A DNA stretch of 64,000 nucleotides. Origin: SSF14 sp037045585 (GTDB lineage: Bacteria; Actinomycetota; Acidimicrobiia; Acidimicrobiales; Microtrichaceae). Positions 1 to 8,115 of the stretch are shown here, one piece after another. Position 1 is the stretch's first letter. Each line of letters begins with the position of its first letter. The stretch lies in NCBI GenBank assembly GCA_037045585.1, contig JBAOIR010000049.1:193624-257623 (forward strand), given 5' to 3'. The translations under genes and the position numbers were made by a program. The notes beneath the pieces are model-generated. The model searched no databases. It saw nothing but the letters and a program-made list of their open reading frames with translations, and had not been told where the DNA came from.

Positions 1-900
1 GGCGACATCGGCGGTCATGCCGTAGGCGGCGACGGGCATACCGCCGCCGATCGCCTTGCCGATCACGAAGAAGTCGGGCCGCAGCCCCCACTCCCGGGTC
101 GCGCCGCCCGGACCGGCGCACAACGTGTGGGTTTCGTCGATCACGAGGAGGGTGCCCGTGCGGTCGCAGATCTCCCGGAGTGCATCGTGGAACCCCGGGT
201 CGGGCAGCACGATGCCGATGTTGGTGAGCGCCGGCTCCGCCAGCACACAGGCCACGTCACGGGGCGCGAGCGCCGCCTCGAGCGCATCGAGGTCGTTGAA
301 CTGCACAACCTTCGTCGTCGCGTCGAGGTCGACGGGGGCACCGATGGTGCCGGGGCGGGCGACCACGGCGCCGGCGTCGTCGAGGGTGGCGAAGGCCTCG
401 TCGACCGTCCCGTGGTAACACCAGTCGAAGACCAGGACCTTCGAACGGCCGGTGAGGTGTCGGGCGAAGCGCAACACGAACCGGTTCGCATCGGTGGCGG
501 TCATGGCCATCTGCCAGGTGGGGAGGCCGAACCGGCTCGCCAGTTCGTCGGCGACCCACGCCGCGTCGGCGCTCGGGAGCATCGTCGTGATGCCCCGTCG
601 GGCCTGCGCCCCCAACGCATCGGCGAGCGCCGGGAGCGCGTGGCCGGCCATCGCCCCCGTGTCACCCAGGCAGAAGTCGATGTACTCGTGGCCGTCGATG
701 TCACGGAACCGTGCGCCCGACGCCTCGTCGACCACGATCGGGAACGCTCCGGGCCAACGCGTCATCCAGGCCATCGGCACGCCCCCCAGCAGGTGACCGG
801 TCGTCGTCGAGGCCTCGGCGGATCGCGGGTGGGTGTCGACGAATCGTCGCTCCTCCCGTTGCCGAAGGCTGGCGAGACGGGAACGGTCGATGGTCGTCAT
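1..900 (-). CDS. Class III aminotransferase (glutamate-1-semialdehyde-aminomutase-like), 3' end outside window
   Basis: PLP-dependent aminotransferase of fold type I, subgroup III. ATG at 900 opens a frame that runs off the window edge after 300 residues; a full family member has about 430. Visible landmarks are the N-terminal 'GGVPMAWM' region, the cofactor-side 'FDWCYHGTVDE' stretch, 'DETHTLCAGPGG' carrying the Asp that contacts the pyridine nitrogen, and 'VIGKAIGGGMP' with the Schiff-base lysine near residue 282. The wording resembles glutamate-1-semialdehyde 2,1-aminomutases, but many actinobacterial members of this clade are catabolic amino-acid or amine transaminases and no heme-pathway gene is nearby, so the substrate is left open. 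The gene runs convergently from nothing recognisable: it and DUF1385 are both on the minus strand, 49 bp apart. Confidence 0.9.
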   Translation of the reverse strand, partial: MTTIDRSRLASLRQREERRFVDTHPRSAEASTTTGHLLGGVPMAWMTRWPGAFPIVVDEASGARFRDIDGHEYIDFCLGDTGAMAGHALPALADALGAQARRGITTMLPSADAAWVADELASRFGLPTWQMAMTATDANRFVLRFARHLTGRSKVLVFDWCYHGTVDEAFATLDDAGAVVARPGTIGAPVDLDATTKVVQFNDLDALEAALAPRDVACVLAEPALTNIGIVLPDPGFHDALREICDRTGTLLVIDETHTLCAGPGGATREWGLRPDFFVIGKAIGGGMPVAAYGMTADVA

Positions 901-949
901 CACACAAGAATCTGCCCCCTCAACCGCCTTCGTCAAGCGATTCCTGTGT

Positions 950-1885
950 CTAGAGCGGCGATGTCGTTCGATTCGATCGTGAGGTCGTCCCGATCGACGC
1001 CGACGGTGGGAGCAGTTCGTCGAGCGCGGCGAGCGCCACGGCGATCTGGGCGTCGTCGGGCTGGCGGGTCGTGAACCGCTGGAGGAACAGCCCGGGTGCG
1101 GACAGGGCCGCTGCCAACCCGTCGTGCTCGGAGGTGCCGCCGAGGCGAAGGATCTCGTACGCGACGCCCACCACCACGGGGGCGAGCAGGATTCGGCTCA
1201 ACACCAGCGCCGCTGCCGGAAGATGGCCGACGAGCGCGAAGGCGACGATCGAGATCACGAAGATCAGGAGGAAGAAGTCGGTACCGCACCGGGGGTGACG
1301 AACGCTGTAGTCCCAGGCGCTGTCGATCGTGCGGTCCTCACCGTGCTCGTGCGCAGCGATCACCATGTGCTCGGCCCCGTGGTATTCCAACGTGCGCCGC
1401 ACACCGGGCAACGTGGACAGCATCGCCAGGTAGGCGACGAACAGCGCGAGTCGCACCAGACCTTCCACCACGGCGGCACCCCAGCCCGTCCCGACGACGG
1501 GCCGCGCCAACGCGGCGATGGCGAGCGGGACCAGCAGGAACGCAGCGAGCACCCCGGCAACCACGCCCAGGACGACCACCCGTTCGCGGGCCCCTCCGAC
1601 CGGCGCAGCGTCGGCCGAGGTGGGGTCGATCGTCTCCTCCCGCGACCAACGCATCGCAGCCAGCCCGATCCGCACGGAGTCGACCAGAGCACCGATCCCG
1701 CGCACGACGGGGATGCCCCGTGTGGCGGCGAACGCCGGGGCGGCATGGCGAGTCGTGGTCGCGATCGACCCATCGGGGCGTCGCGCCGCCGCAGCCCATC
1801 GAGGGCCCTGGCGGATCATGACGCCCTCGACCAAGGCCTGACCACCGACGAGTTCATGTCCCACGCTGCCGAGGGTACCGAGCAC
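950..1885 (-). CDS. DUF1385 family membrane protein
   Basis: A protein of 311 residues starting with GTG at 1885; an internal GTG at 1864 is a possible alternative. The N-terminal 'GGQALVEGVMIRQGPRW' is the hallmark of DUF1385, and the central 'EYHGAEHMVIAAHEHGE' with several His and Glu residues looks like its proposed metal site. Four to five hydrophobic segments lie around residues 105-165 and 205-255. The family is widespread in Gram-positive bacteria, often near prfA/rpmE, and its role is unknown; no such neighbours are present here. It is divergent from the flavodoxin gene, and the 87-bp gap between them should hold both promoters. Family assignment is confident; function is not. Confidence 0.88.
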   Translation of the reverse strand: MLGTLGSVGHELVGGQALVEGVMIRQGPRWAAAARRPDGSIATTTRHAAPAFAATRGIPVVRGIGALVDSVRIGLAAMRWSREETIDPTSADAAPVGGARERVVVLGVVAGVLAAFLLVPLAIAALARPVVGTGWGAAVVEGLVRLALFVAYLAMLSTLPGVRRTLEYHGAEHMVIAAHEHGEDRTIDSAWDYSVRHPRCGTDFFLLIFVISIVAFALVGHLPAAALVLSRILLAPVVVGVAYEILRLGGTSEHDGLAAALSAPGLFLQRFTTRQPDDAQIAVALAALDELLPPSASIGTTSRSNRTTSPL

Positions 1886-1972
1886 GTTCCCGAACCGAAA
1901 CGGGCCATCCGGACGATTCCTCCCCCCGTGATGCTGGCGCCGGACCCCTCTTTTCGGCCAGGATCAGGGGCG

Positions 1973-2401
1973 ATGAAGGTAGTAGTGATCTACGAGAGCC
2001 GTACCGGCAACACCGAACGAGCCGCCCAGCTGATCGCAGCGCGGTTCGCAGCGACGGGCCACGACGTCAAGCTGTACCCCACCAAGGGCGTCGATCTCCA
2101 CGAACTCTCCGAGGCCGACCTCGCCGTGGTGGGCACGTGGACCGACGGTGCCGTGCTCTTCGGGCAACGACCCGGCGGCGGCGGCAACATCGCCAAGTAC
2201 CTGCCGACCATGTGGGACAAGCCCACGTACGCCTTCGTCACCTACGCGATCCGTCCCGGTGGTGTGCTGCGCGGCTTCAACAAGCTGCTGGCATCGAAGG
2301 GCGCCAAGGTGCTCGGCAGCCTCGAGCTGCACCGCAAGCACCTCGACACCGACGCCCCCGACTTCGTCGACGGGGTGCTGGCCGCGTTCACCAACGCCTG
2401 A
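1973..2401 (+). CDS. Flavodoxin-domain protein
   Basis: Short-chain flavodoxin-fold protein of 142 residues. The FMN phosphate-binding loop is near the N-terminus ('YESRTGNTERAA'), and a second flavin-contact loop is 'VVGTWTDGAVLFGQRPGGGGN'-like around residues 50-70. The fold ends with 'GSLELHRKHLDTD'. It probably carries electrons as a soluble FMN protein, or acts as an FMN-dependent quinone or protoporphyrinogen oxidoreductase relative. It stands alone between the divergent DUF1385 gene and the convergent PPOX-type gene, so context gives no partner. Confidence 0.85.
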   Translation: MKVVVIYESRTGNTERAAQLIAARFAATGHDVKLYPTKGVDLHELSEADLAVVGTWTDGAVLFGQRPGGGGNIAKYLPTMWDKPTYAFVTYAIRPGGVLRGFNKLLASKGAKVLGSLELHRKHLDTDAPDFVDGVLAAFTNA

Positions 2402-2419
2402 CCGTCGACACGGCGGGCG

Positions 2420-3100
2420 TCAGGGTCGCCGCCACGGCGCGACCGAGGCGGGGGCGGCGACGTCGGCTCCCGTGAATGCGTCGGGCACCGGTGTCCCCGG
2501 CACGAGCGCGAGCGGAAGCACCCCGGCCCACACGTCGGCCGAGCCCTCGCCCAGATCGGCCGGATCGTCGCCCGGGGCGCCCGTACGCACCTTCACCGAC
2601 GCCTCGTCGATGGGCACGCGCAGCACCATCGTCTGACGACGTTCGACGTCGTTGGTGGGGCGGGTCTCGCCCGCCCGCCCCGGAGCAACATGCTCGACGA
2701 TCACCGCGAACGCGGCGTCGGCATCCGCGTCGCGCAGGCGGGTCGCCGTGCCGAGCACGACCACCGATCGGTAGTTGATCGAGTGGTGGAAGTGCGACCG
2801 AGCGAGCACCAGCCCGTCGATGTGGGTCACGGTGATGCAGGCCTCGGCGCCGCGGTCGAGGGCCCGCATCAGGCGCGTGGCAACCGAACCGTGCAACAGG
2901 AGATGGTCATCGTCGCGCCCGTACACCATCGGGATGACGAACGGTCGCCCGTCGAAGACGAAGCCCACGTGGGCGACGAACCCGTCGTCGAGGATGCGGT
3001 ACGCCTCGGACCGGTCGTAGCTCGCCCGCTTCGAGTATCGGACCCTCGTGTGATCGGTCGGGGTGAACGAGGGCGACGCGGGTTCGGCAGGGTATGACAT
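2420..3100 (-). CDS. Pyridoxamine 5'-phosphate oxidase-family protein (NimA-like)
   Basis: Start ATG at 3100 (MSYPAEP) is preferred over upstream in-frame codons because the upstream extension is Arg/Gly-rich low-complexity and the family begins close to 'RVRYSKRASYDRSEAYRIL'. The split-barrel FMN fold shows 'GFVAHVGFVFDGRPFVIPM', 'HGSVATRLMRAL' and 'TVTHIDGLVLARSHFHHS', the pattern of nitroimidazole-resistance NimA-like flavoproteins in the PPOX clan. The His-rich 'SHFHHSINYRSVV' stretch is typical. It is probably an FMN- or F420-dependent reductase of unknown substrate. The gene is convergent with the flavodoxin, 18 bp apart, and divergent from the acyl-CoA synthetase. Confidence 0.85.
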   Translation of the reverse strand: MSYPAEPASPSFTPTDHTRVRYSKRASYDRSEAYRILDDGFVAHVGFVFDGRPFVIPMVYGRDDDHLLLHGSVATRLMRALDRGAEACITVTHIDGLVLARSHFHHSINYRSVVVLGTATRLRDADADAAFAVIVEHVAPGRAGETRPTNDVERRQTMVLRVPIDEASVKVRTGAPGDDPADLGEGSADVWAGVLPLALVPGTPVPDAFTGADVAAPASVAPWRRP

Positions 3101-3192
3101 CGCGCCATGATCGCCCGCACGCCGCGATCCATGTCGCGTAGTTTCGGACCCACGTCGGCCACGGGGGCCCGGCAATCACCTGGAGGTACACA

Positions 3193-4818
3193 ATGCGCGG
3201 CACGATGATGGACTTTCCGCTCACCCTGACCCATCTCTTCGATCGGGCCGAGCGGCTGTTCCCGCGCAAGGAGATCGTGACCAACTCGCCCACCGGTCGT
3301 CAGCGCATCAGCTACGGCGAGTGGGCCGAGCGCACCCGCCGGCTCGGCACCGTGCTCGACGACCTCGGCATCTCCGCCGACGGCCGGGTCGCGACCTTCG
3401 CCTGGAACACGTCGCGTCACCTCGAGCTCTACTTCGCCGCACCGTGCAGCGGACGGGTCTGCCACACCCTCAACCTCCGGCTGTTCCCCGAACAGCTCGT
3501 GTACATCGTCAACCATGCCGAGGACGAAGTGATCTTCGTCGACAACTCGCTCGCCAAGTTGCTGTGGCCGGCGCTCGAGACGTTCACGACGGTGCGACAC
3601 GTCGTCGTCATGAACGACACCGGTGGTGACCTTCCCACCGACGCGCCCAACGGCATCGAGGTCCACGATTACGAGACGCTGTTGGCCGCGGCCGCTCCCC
3701 GCGAGTGGGACATCCCCGACGAGAACCTGGCTGCGGCGATGATGTACACGTCGGGCACGACCGGCAACCCCAAGGGTGTGGTGTACACCCACCGCTCGAT
3801 CACGCTGCACACGTTCGGCGCCATGATGACCGACAGTCTCGGTGCCCACGAGAAGGACATCATCATGCCGGTGGTGCCGATGTTCCACGCCAACGCGTGG
3901 GGCCTGGCCCACGCCGGCGTCGCGACCGGCGCCACGCTCGTCATGCCCGGGCCCGACCTGTCGCCGGGCGCCCTCATCACCTTGATCGAGGAGGAGCGGG
4001 TCACGGTTGCCGCCGGCGTACCCACCATCTGGATGGGCGTGTTGGGCGAGATCGACGGACGGGACATGTCGTCGCTGCGGGCGATCCCCTGCGGCGGCTC
4101 GGCCGTTCCTCCGGTGCTGAGCGAAGGCTTCCGCGCCAAGATCGGCCTGCCGGTGTTCCAGGCCTGGGGCATGACCGAGACCTCCCCCATCGCTGCGGCG
4201 TGCCACATCAAGAGCTACCTCGAGGACACCGCCGACCGGCGCGCCACCGTCGGCCTCGTTGTGCCCGGGGTCGAGTTCCGCACCGTGGTGCCCAACACCA
4301 CCGAGATCGTGCCGTGGGACGGCGAGACCACCGGCGAGCTCCAGGTTCGCGGCCCCTGGGTCACGGCCACCTACTACAACGACGAGCGTTCGGCCGACTC
4401 GTTCACACCGGACGGATGGCTGCGCACCGGCGACGTCGCGGTCGTCGACGACGAGGCGTACATCCGCCTGGTCGACCGCACGAAGGACCTCGTGAAGTCG
4501 GGTGGCGAATGGATCAGCTCGGTCGATCTCGAGAACGAGATCATGGGCCACCCCGACGTCGTCGAGGCCGCCGTGATCGGCATCGCCCACCCCCGCTGGG
4601 ACGAACGCCCGCTCGCGTGTGTCGTGAAGCGCCCCGACAGCACCCTCGACCGTGAGGAGCTGTTGGAGTGGCTGGCCCCCAAGGTGGCCAAGTGGTGGCT
4701 GCCCGACGACGTCGTGTTCATCGACGAGGTGCCCAAGACGTCGGTCGGCAAGTTCTCGAAGAAGACGCTGCGCGAGCAGTTCGAGGACTACACCTGGCCC
4801 AGCGACACCCCGGGCTGA
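3193..4818 (+). CDS. AMP-dependent fatty-acyl-CoA synthetase
   Basis: Adenylate-forming ligase of 541 residues (ANL superfamily) that activates a carboxylic acid with ATP and CoA. ATP-binding motif 'YTSGTTGNPKG' is at about residues 185-195; 'QAWGMTETSP' (motif A5), 'GWLRTGDVA' (A7) and 'VDRTKDLVKSGGEWIS' (A8) follow, and 'KTSVGKFSKKTLR' near the C-terminus holds the catalytic lysine of adenylation. A GGAGG ribosome site lies about 7 bp before the ATG. Sequence style matches the medium/long-chain acyl-CoA synthetases common in Actinobacteria. A carboxyltransferase follows convergently, and thiolase and enoyl-CoA hydratase genes occur elsewhere in the window, fitting fatty-acid metabolism. Confidence 0.93.
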   Translation: MRGTMMDFPLTLTHLFDRAERLFPRKEIVTNSPTGRQRISYGEWAERTRRLGTVLDDLGISADGRVATFAWNTSRHLELYFAAPCSGRVCHTLNLRLFPEQLVYIVNHAEDEVIFVDNSLAKLLWPALETFTTVRHVVVMNDTGGDLPTDAPNGIEVHDYETLLAAAAPREWDIPDENLAAAMMYTSGTTGNPKGVVYTHRSITLHTFGAMMTDSLGAHEKDIIMPVVPMFHANAWGLAHAGVATGATLVMPGPDLSPGALITLIEEERVTVAAGVPTIWMGVLGEIDGRDMSSLRAIPCGGSAVPPVLSEGFRAKIGLPVFQAWGMTETSPIAAACHIKSYLEDTADRRATVGLVVPGVEFRTVVPNTTEIVPWDGETTGELQVRGPWVTATYYNDERSADSFTPDGWLRTGDVAVVDDEAYIRLVDRTKDLVKSGGEWISSVDLENEIMGHPDVVEAAVIGIAHPRWDERPLACVVKRPDSTLDREELLEWLAPKVAKWWLPDDVVFIDEVPKTSVGKFSKKTLREQFEDYTWPSDTPG

Positions 4819-4846
4819 ACGCCCGGGCCCGAACGCCGGACGACCG

Positions 4847-6148
4847 TCAGCGCAACGACGCCACGACGGCGTCGATCAGATCGCCGGGTGCGAACACCGC
4901 GTCGACGATGCCCTGGTCTCGGAGTTCGACCGCTCCCACCTGTTGAGCGTCGGCGAGTTCGGCCGCGTGGTCGGTGTCGCGGTGCACGATGAGCGAGGCC
5001 GCCTCCGGGGCGATCGGTGCCAGCCAGGCGTCGGCCGCAGCAATCACCCGGGCCGCAGCGAGCCACGCCATCGCGGCGCCGCCGCTCCCCTGCCCGGCGA
5101 TCACGGCGACGCTCGGAACCGTGAGCGACGACAGCGTGTCGATCGACCGGGCGATCTCGCCGGCTAGGCCCTGCCGCTCCTGTTCCCCGCTGATCTCGGC
5201 ACCGGGAGTGTCGATGACCGTCACCACCGGCAGCCCGAGTTCCTGGGCGATCGTCATCGCCCGACGGGCGGCGCGCAGGTCGGCCGCCGTCGGGCGCGCA
5301 CCGGGTCGATGGCCCACGACGACGACGGGTCGTCCGTCGATGCGGGCGATCACACACGTCGACTGCGAGCCGACCGATCCGGCCCGATCGCCGACGAGTT
5401 CGATCACGCTCGTCGCCCGTGCGAGCAGGTCGTCGAGCACACGCCGATGGGTCGAGCCCCGCGAGCCCTGGACCGCCGCCCATCCCAGCGGCCCCTCGAC
5501 CGCTTCGGCCGGTGCTGCGGACGGTGGACCGGAGAGCGGACCGGCCGGGGTGGCCGGGGTGGCCGGTGCCAGCGTGGCGAGCACCTGCGCCATCGTCGAC
5601 CGCAGGTCGTCGGGCGCCACCACGGCGTCGACGTGGCCGTTGGCGAGCACCCCCTCGGCCGTCTGCGACGAGGCCGGCACGATCGGCTCGCCGAGGGCCT
5701 GGGCCACCCGGGGGCCGGTGAATCCGATAGTGGCACCGGGTTCGGCGAACGTCAGGTGCCCGAGCGACGCCCACGACGCGAAGACGCCGCCCGTGGTCGG
5801 GTTCGCGGTGTAGACGACCAGCGGGAGCCCGGCGTCGCGCAGCCGACGCACGGCACGCGTCGCCGCGATCATCTGGACGAACCCGCGCGATCCTTCCTGC
5901 ATGCGTGCGCCACCCGAGTTGGCGATGCCGAGCACGGGAAGTCGCGCCTCCACTGCGTGGTCGACGGCCGCGACGAACCGCTCCCCCGTGGCCACGCTGA
6001 GGGTGCCCGCCGACACGTCGAAGCGGCACCAGACGAGGACCAGTTCCCGGCCGTCGATCCGACACCGCGCCGCTGCAACGGATTCGTCGGTACCCGGGAT
6101 CGGAACCGTCGAACCCGGGTCCGCCAGCAGGTTCAACCAGTCGCGCAC
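4847..6148 (-). CDS. Fused acetyl/acyl-CoA carboxylase carboxyltransferase (beta-alpha)
   Basis: Crotonase-fold carboxyltransferase of 433 residues. The N-terminal half is AccD-like ('GIANSGGARMQEGSRGF', 'VYTANPTTGGVFASW', 'TIGFTGPRV'). The C-terminal half is AccA-like ('VTVIDTPGAEISGEQERQG', 'AVIAGQGSGGAAMAW'). The halves are joined by a Pro/Ala-rich linker at about residues 200-225. It would transfer CO2 from carboxybiotin to acetyl-CoA or another acyl-CoA. The AccD zinc-binding Cys ribbon is absent, and no biotin carboxylase or BCCP gene is in the window. At 433 residues it is shorter than the usual 500-550-residue actinobacterial AccD, so substrate and partner are uncertain. Convergent with the acyl-CoA synthetase. 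Confidence 0.85.
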   Translation of the reverse strand: MRDWLNLLADPGSTVPIPGTDESVAAARCRIDGRELVLVWCRFDVSAGTLSVATGERFVAAVDHAVEARLPVLGIANSGGARMQEGSRGFVQMIAATRAVRRLRDAGLPLVVYTANPTTGGVFASWASLGHLTFAEPGATIGFTGPRVAQALGEPIVPASSQTAEGVLANGHVDAVVAPDDLRSTMAQVLATLAPATPATPAGPLSGPPSAAPAEAVEGPLGWAAVQGSRGSTHRRVLDDLLARATSVIELVGDRAGSVGSQSTCVIARIDGRPVVVVGHRPGARPTAADLRAARRAMTIAQELGLPVVTVIDTPGAEISGEQERQGLAGEIARSIDTLSSLTVPSVAVIAGQGSGGAAMAWLAAARVIAAADAWLAPIAPEAASLIVHRDTDHAAELADAQQVGAVELRDQGIVDAVFAPGDLIDAVVASLR

Positions 6149-6152
6149 CGGG

Positions 6153-8012
6153 TCACGATAGGGCGGCCCCGATGACCGGTGAAACTCCGTCGATCCCGTC
6201 GGCGGGCGCCAGACCGAGGAAGCCGGTCAGCTGGTCGAACGGCATCGGACGGGCGATGTGGAAGCCCTGCAGGAAGTCACACCCCATTGCCTCCAGCCGC
6301 TCCAACGTCATCTGGTCCTCCACCCCTTCGGCGACGACCAGCATCCCGAGGTTGTGGGCGAGGTCGATCATCGACCGAACCATCACGCTGGCCTTGCGGG
6401 TCGAGAGGAGATCGGCGACGAAGGACCGGTCGATCTTGAGGACCGAGGCCCGCACGTGCAGCAGCATCGACAGCGACGAGTACCCGGTCCCGAAGTCGTC
6501 GACGGCCGAACCGATGCCCATCTCCGCGAGACGTGTCAGCACGTGCGATGCCCCGGCGGGGTCCTCCATGATCTGGCTCTCGGTCAGCTCGAGGTACAAC
6601 CCGCTGTCGGGCAGCCCGACGGTGGTGGCGAGTTCGTCGAGCCATTCGAGGAGCAACCGGTCGTGCAGGTTGCGCACCGACAGGTTGCACGAGACGAGGA
6701 GCGGGCGACCCAGAGCCGAGAGACGGTGGGAGTCGCGTACCGCCCGGTCGATCACCCACTGAGTGAGGTCGTCGATCGCACCGGAGATCTCGGCCAGCTC
6801 GATGAACTCGCCGGGGAGCAGGAGCCCGTGTTGGGGGTGGTTCCAGCGAACGAGCGCTTCCATGCAGTTCAACTGCCCGGTGTGCGCGTCGAGTCCCGGT
6901 TGGTACCAGACCTCCAACTGGCCGTCGGCGATCGCCGTGCGCAGCTCACCCATCAACGTGACGCGCCGGACGCTCGAGTGGTCGTCGGAGGGGTCGTAGA
7001 CGTGGAACGGGCGACCGGCCTGCTTCGCCTGGTACATGGCCACGTCGGCATTGCGGAACAGGACGTCCGACGGGACCGGCGCCGGCGCTCCGGGGTTCCG
7101 CAGCGTGATGCCGATGCTGGCACCGACCTCGATGGTCAGTCCGTCCACCGTGAACGGCTGTCGCAAGGCCGCGGTGATCCGGTCGGCGGCCCCGATCGCG
7201 TCCGCCCGGTTCGAGTCGGGGATCACCACCGCGAACTCGTCGCCACCCAGACGACCGACCGTTGCCGCAGCGGGCGCGACGTCGACGACGTGGCGACTGA
7301 CCGCCACGAGCAGATCGTCACCGACGTGGTGACCGAGCGTGTCGTTGACCTCCTTGAAGTTGTTGAGGTCAGCGAGGAGCACGGCGAGGTCGCGATCCGG
7401 GCCGACCGCGCCGATCTCGTGGTGCAGAAGGGACCGATTGGCGAGCCCGGTCAGCTGGTCGTGCTGGGCGGTGTAGGCGAGGCGACGCTGCGCTTCGAGA
7501 CGAGCCGAACGCACCATCGTCACGGTCATCAGCACACACGCCCCCAAGATGATGCTCCGGGCAGCGTCGAGGAAGTTGGACAACTGGTTCGCCAGCAGCG
7601 CTGACGCGAGCATGCCGGCAGAGCTGAGGCCGAATGCCGTCCAGAGCCAGCGCCGGGCCACTGACTGGCCGGCGATCGTCAACATCGCGACGAGCATCGC
7701 GACGAGCGTCGGGGAGGTCTCGGGCATCGCCACCACCCAGGCAACGATGACCAACGAATCCACGATCGGCACCCACCCCGGCATTCGCAACTTCCGCAGC
7801 GCGACCCAATGGGTGACGGCGCTGTAGGGCAGCACGAGCCCGAGATCGATGGCCGGCTCCCACCAGTCGAGGGCCCGGTCGCGGCCGAAGTAGGAGAGGA
7901 TCTGGAACGTCAGGATGACAACGTGGCGCGCCGAGAAGATCAGGTTCAGTTCGTGGCGGTCGACGCCCGGTTCGGAGACGGACATCCCCTCCGGAGCGCG
8001 TGACGAGGCCAT
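6153..8012 (-). CDS. Membrane GGDEF-EAL cyclic-di-GMP signalling protein
   Basis: A protein of 619 residues from ATG 8012 (an in-frame ATG at 7985 is possible). Residues of about 25-170 hold five to six membrane segments. The GGDEF domain has an intact 'GGDEF' at 256-260; no RxxD inhibitory site is visible before it. The EAL domain begins near 355 with an intact 'EAL' at about 385-387, 'NLSVRNL', 'LELTES', and 'DDFGTGYSS' near 505. Both catalytic signatures look competent, so it may both make and break cyclic-di-GMP. No periplasmic sensor domain is apparent; the membrane block may itself sense. It abuts the carboxyltransferase, whose start lies just 4 bp past its stop, on the same strand. Confidence 0.92.
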   Translation of the reverse strand: MASSRAPEGMSVSEPGVDRHELNLIFSARHVVILTFQILSYFGRDRALDWWEPAIDLGLVLPYSAVTHWVALRKLRMPGWVPIVDSLVIVAWVVAMPETSPTLVAMLVAMLTIAGQSVARRWLWTAFGLSSAGMLASALLANQLSNFLDAARSIILGACVLMTVTMVRSARLEAQRRLAYTAQHDQLTGLANRSLLHHEIGAVGPDRDLAVLLADLNNFKEVNDTLGHHVGDDLLVAVSRHVVDVAPAAATVGRLGGDEFAVVIPDSNRADAIGAADRITAALRQPFTVDGLTIEVGASIGITLRNPGAPAPVPSDVLFRNADVAMYQAKQAGRPFHVYDPSDDHSSVRRVTLMGELRTAIADGQLEVWYQPGLDAHTGQLNCMEALVRWNHPQHGLLLPGEFIELAEISGAIDDLTQWVIDRAVRDSHRLSALGRPLLVSCNLSVRNLHDRLLLEWLDELATTVGLPDSGLYLELTESQIMEDPAGASHVLTRLAEMGIGSAVDDFGTGYSSLSMLLHVRASVLKIDRSFVADLLSTRKASVMVRSMIDLAHNLGMLVVAEGVEDQMTLERLEAMGCDFLQGFHIARPMPFDQLTGFLGLAPADGIDGVSPVIGAALS

Positions 8013-8077
8013 GAGGTGATGATCGGTCGCGTCGTGGCGCTGGTTGACCTTCCCCACCGGCGATGGGCCGAACGACC

Positions 8078-8093
8078 CGGGTCCGATGACCCG
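8078..8093. other. Short GC hairpin in the 8013-8115 intergenic gap
   Basis: CGGGTC, a CGAT loop and GACCCG form a 6-bp perfect stem between the end of the ThDP-enzyme gene and the start of the GGDEF-EAL gene, both on the minus strand. It may slow or stop transcription between them. There is no T-run after it on either strand, so a classical terminator is not supported. Confidence 0.3.
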
Positions 8094-8115
8094 AGCCGTC
8101 GGCGGCCGGTGGCGG

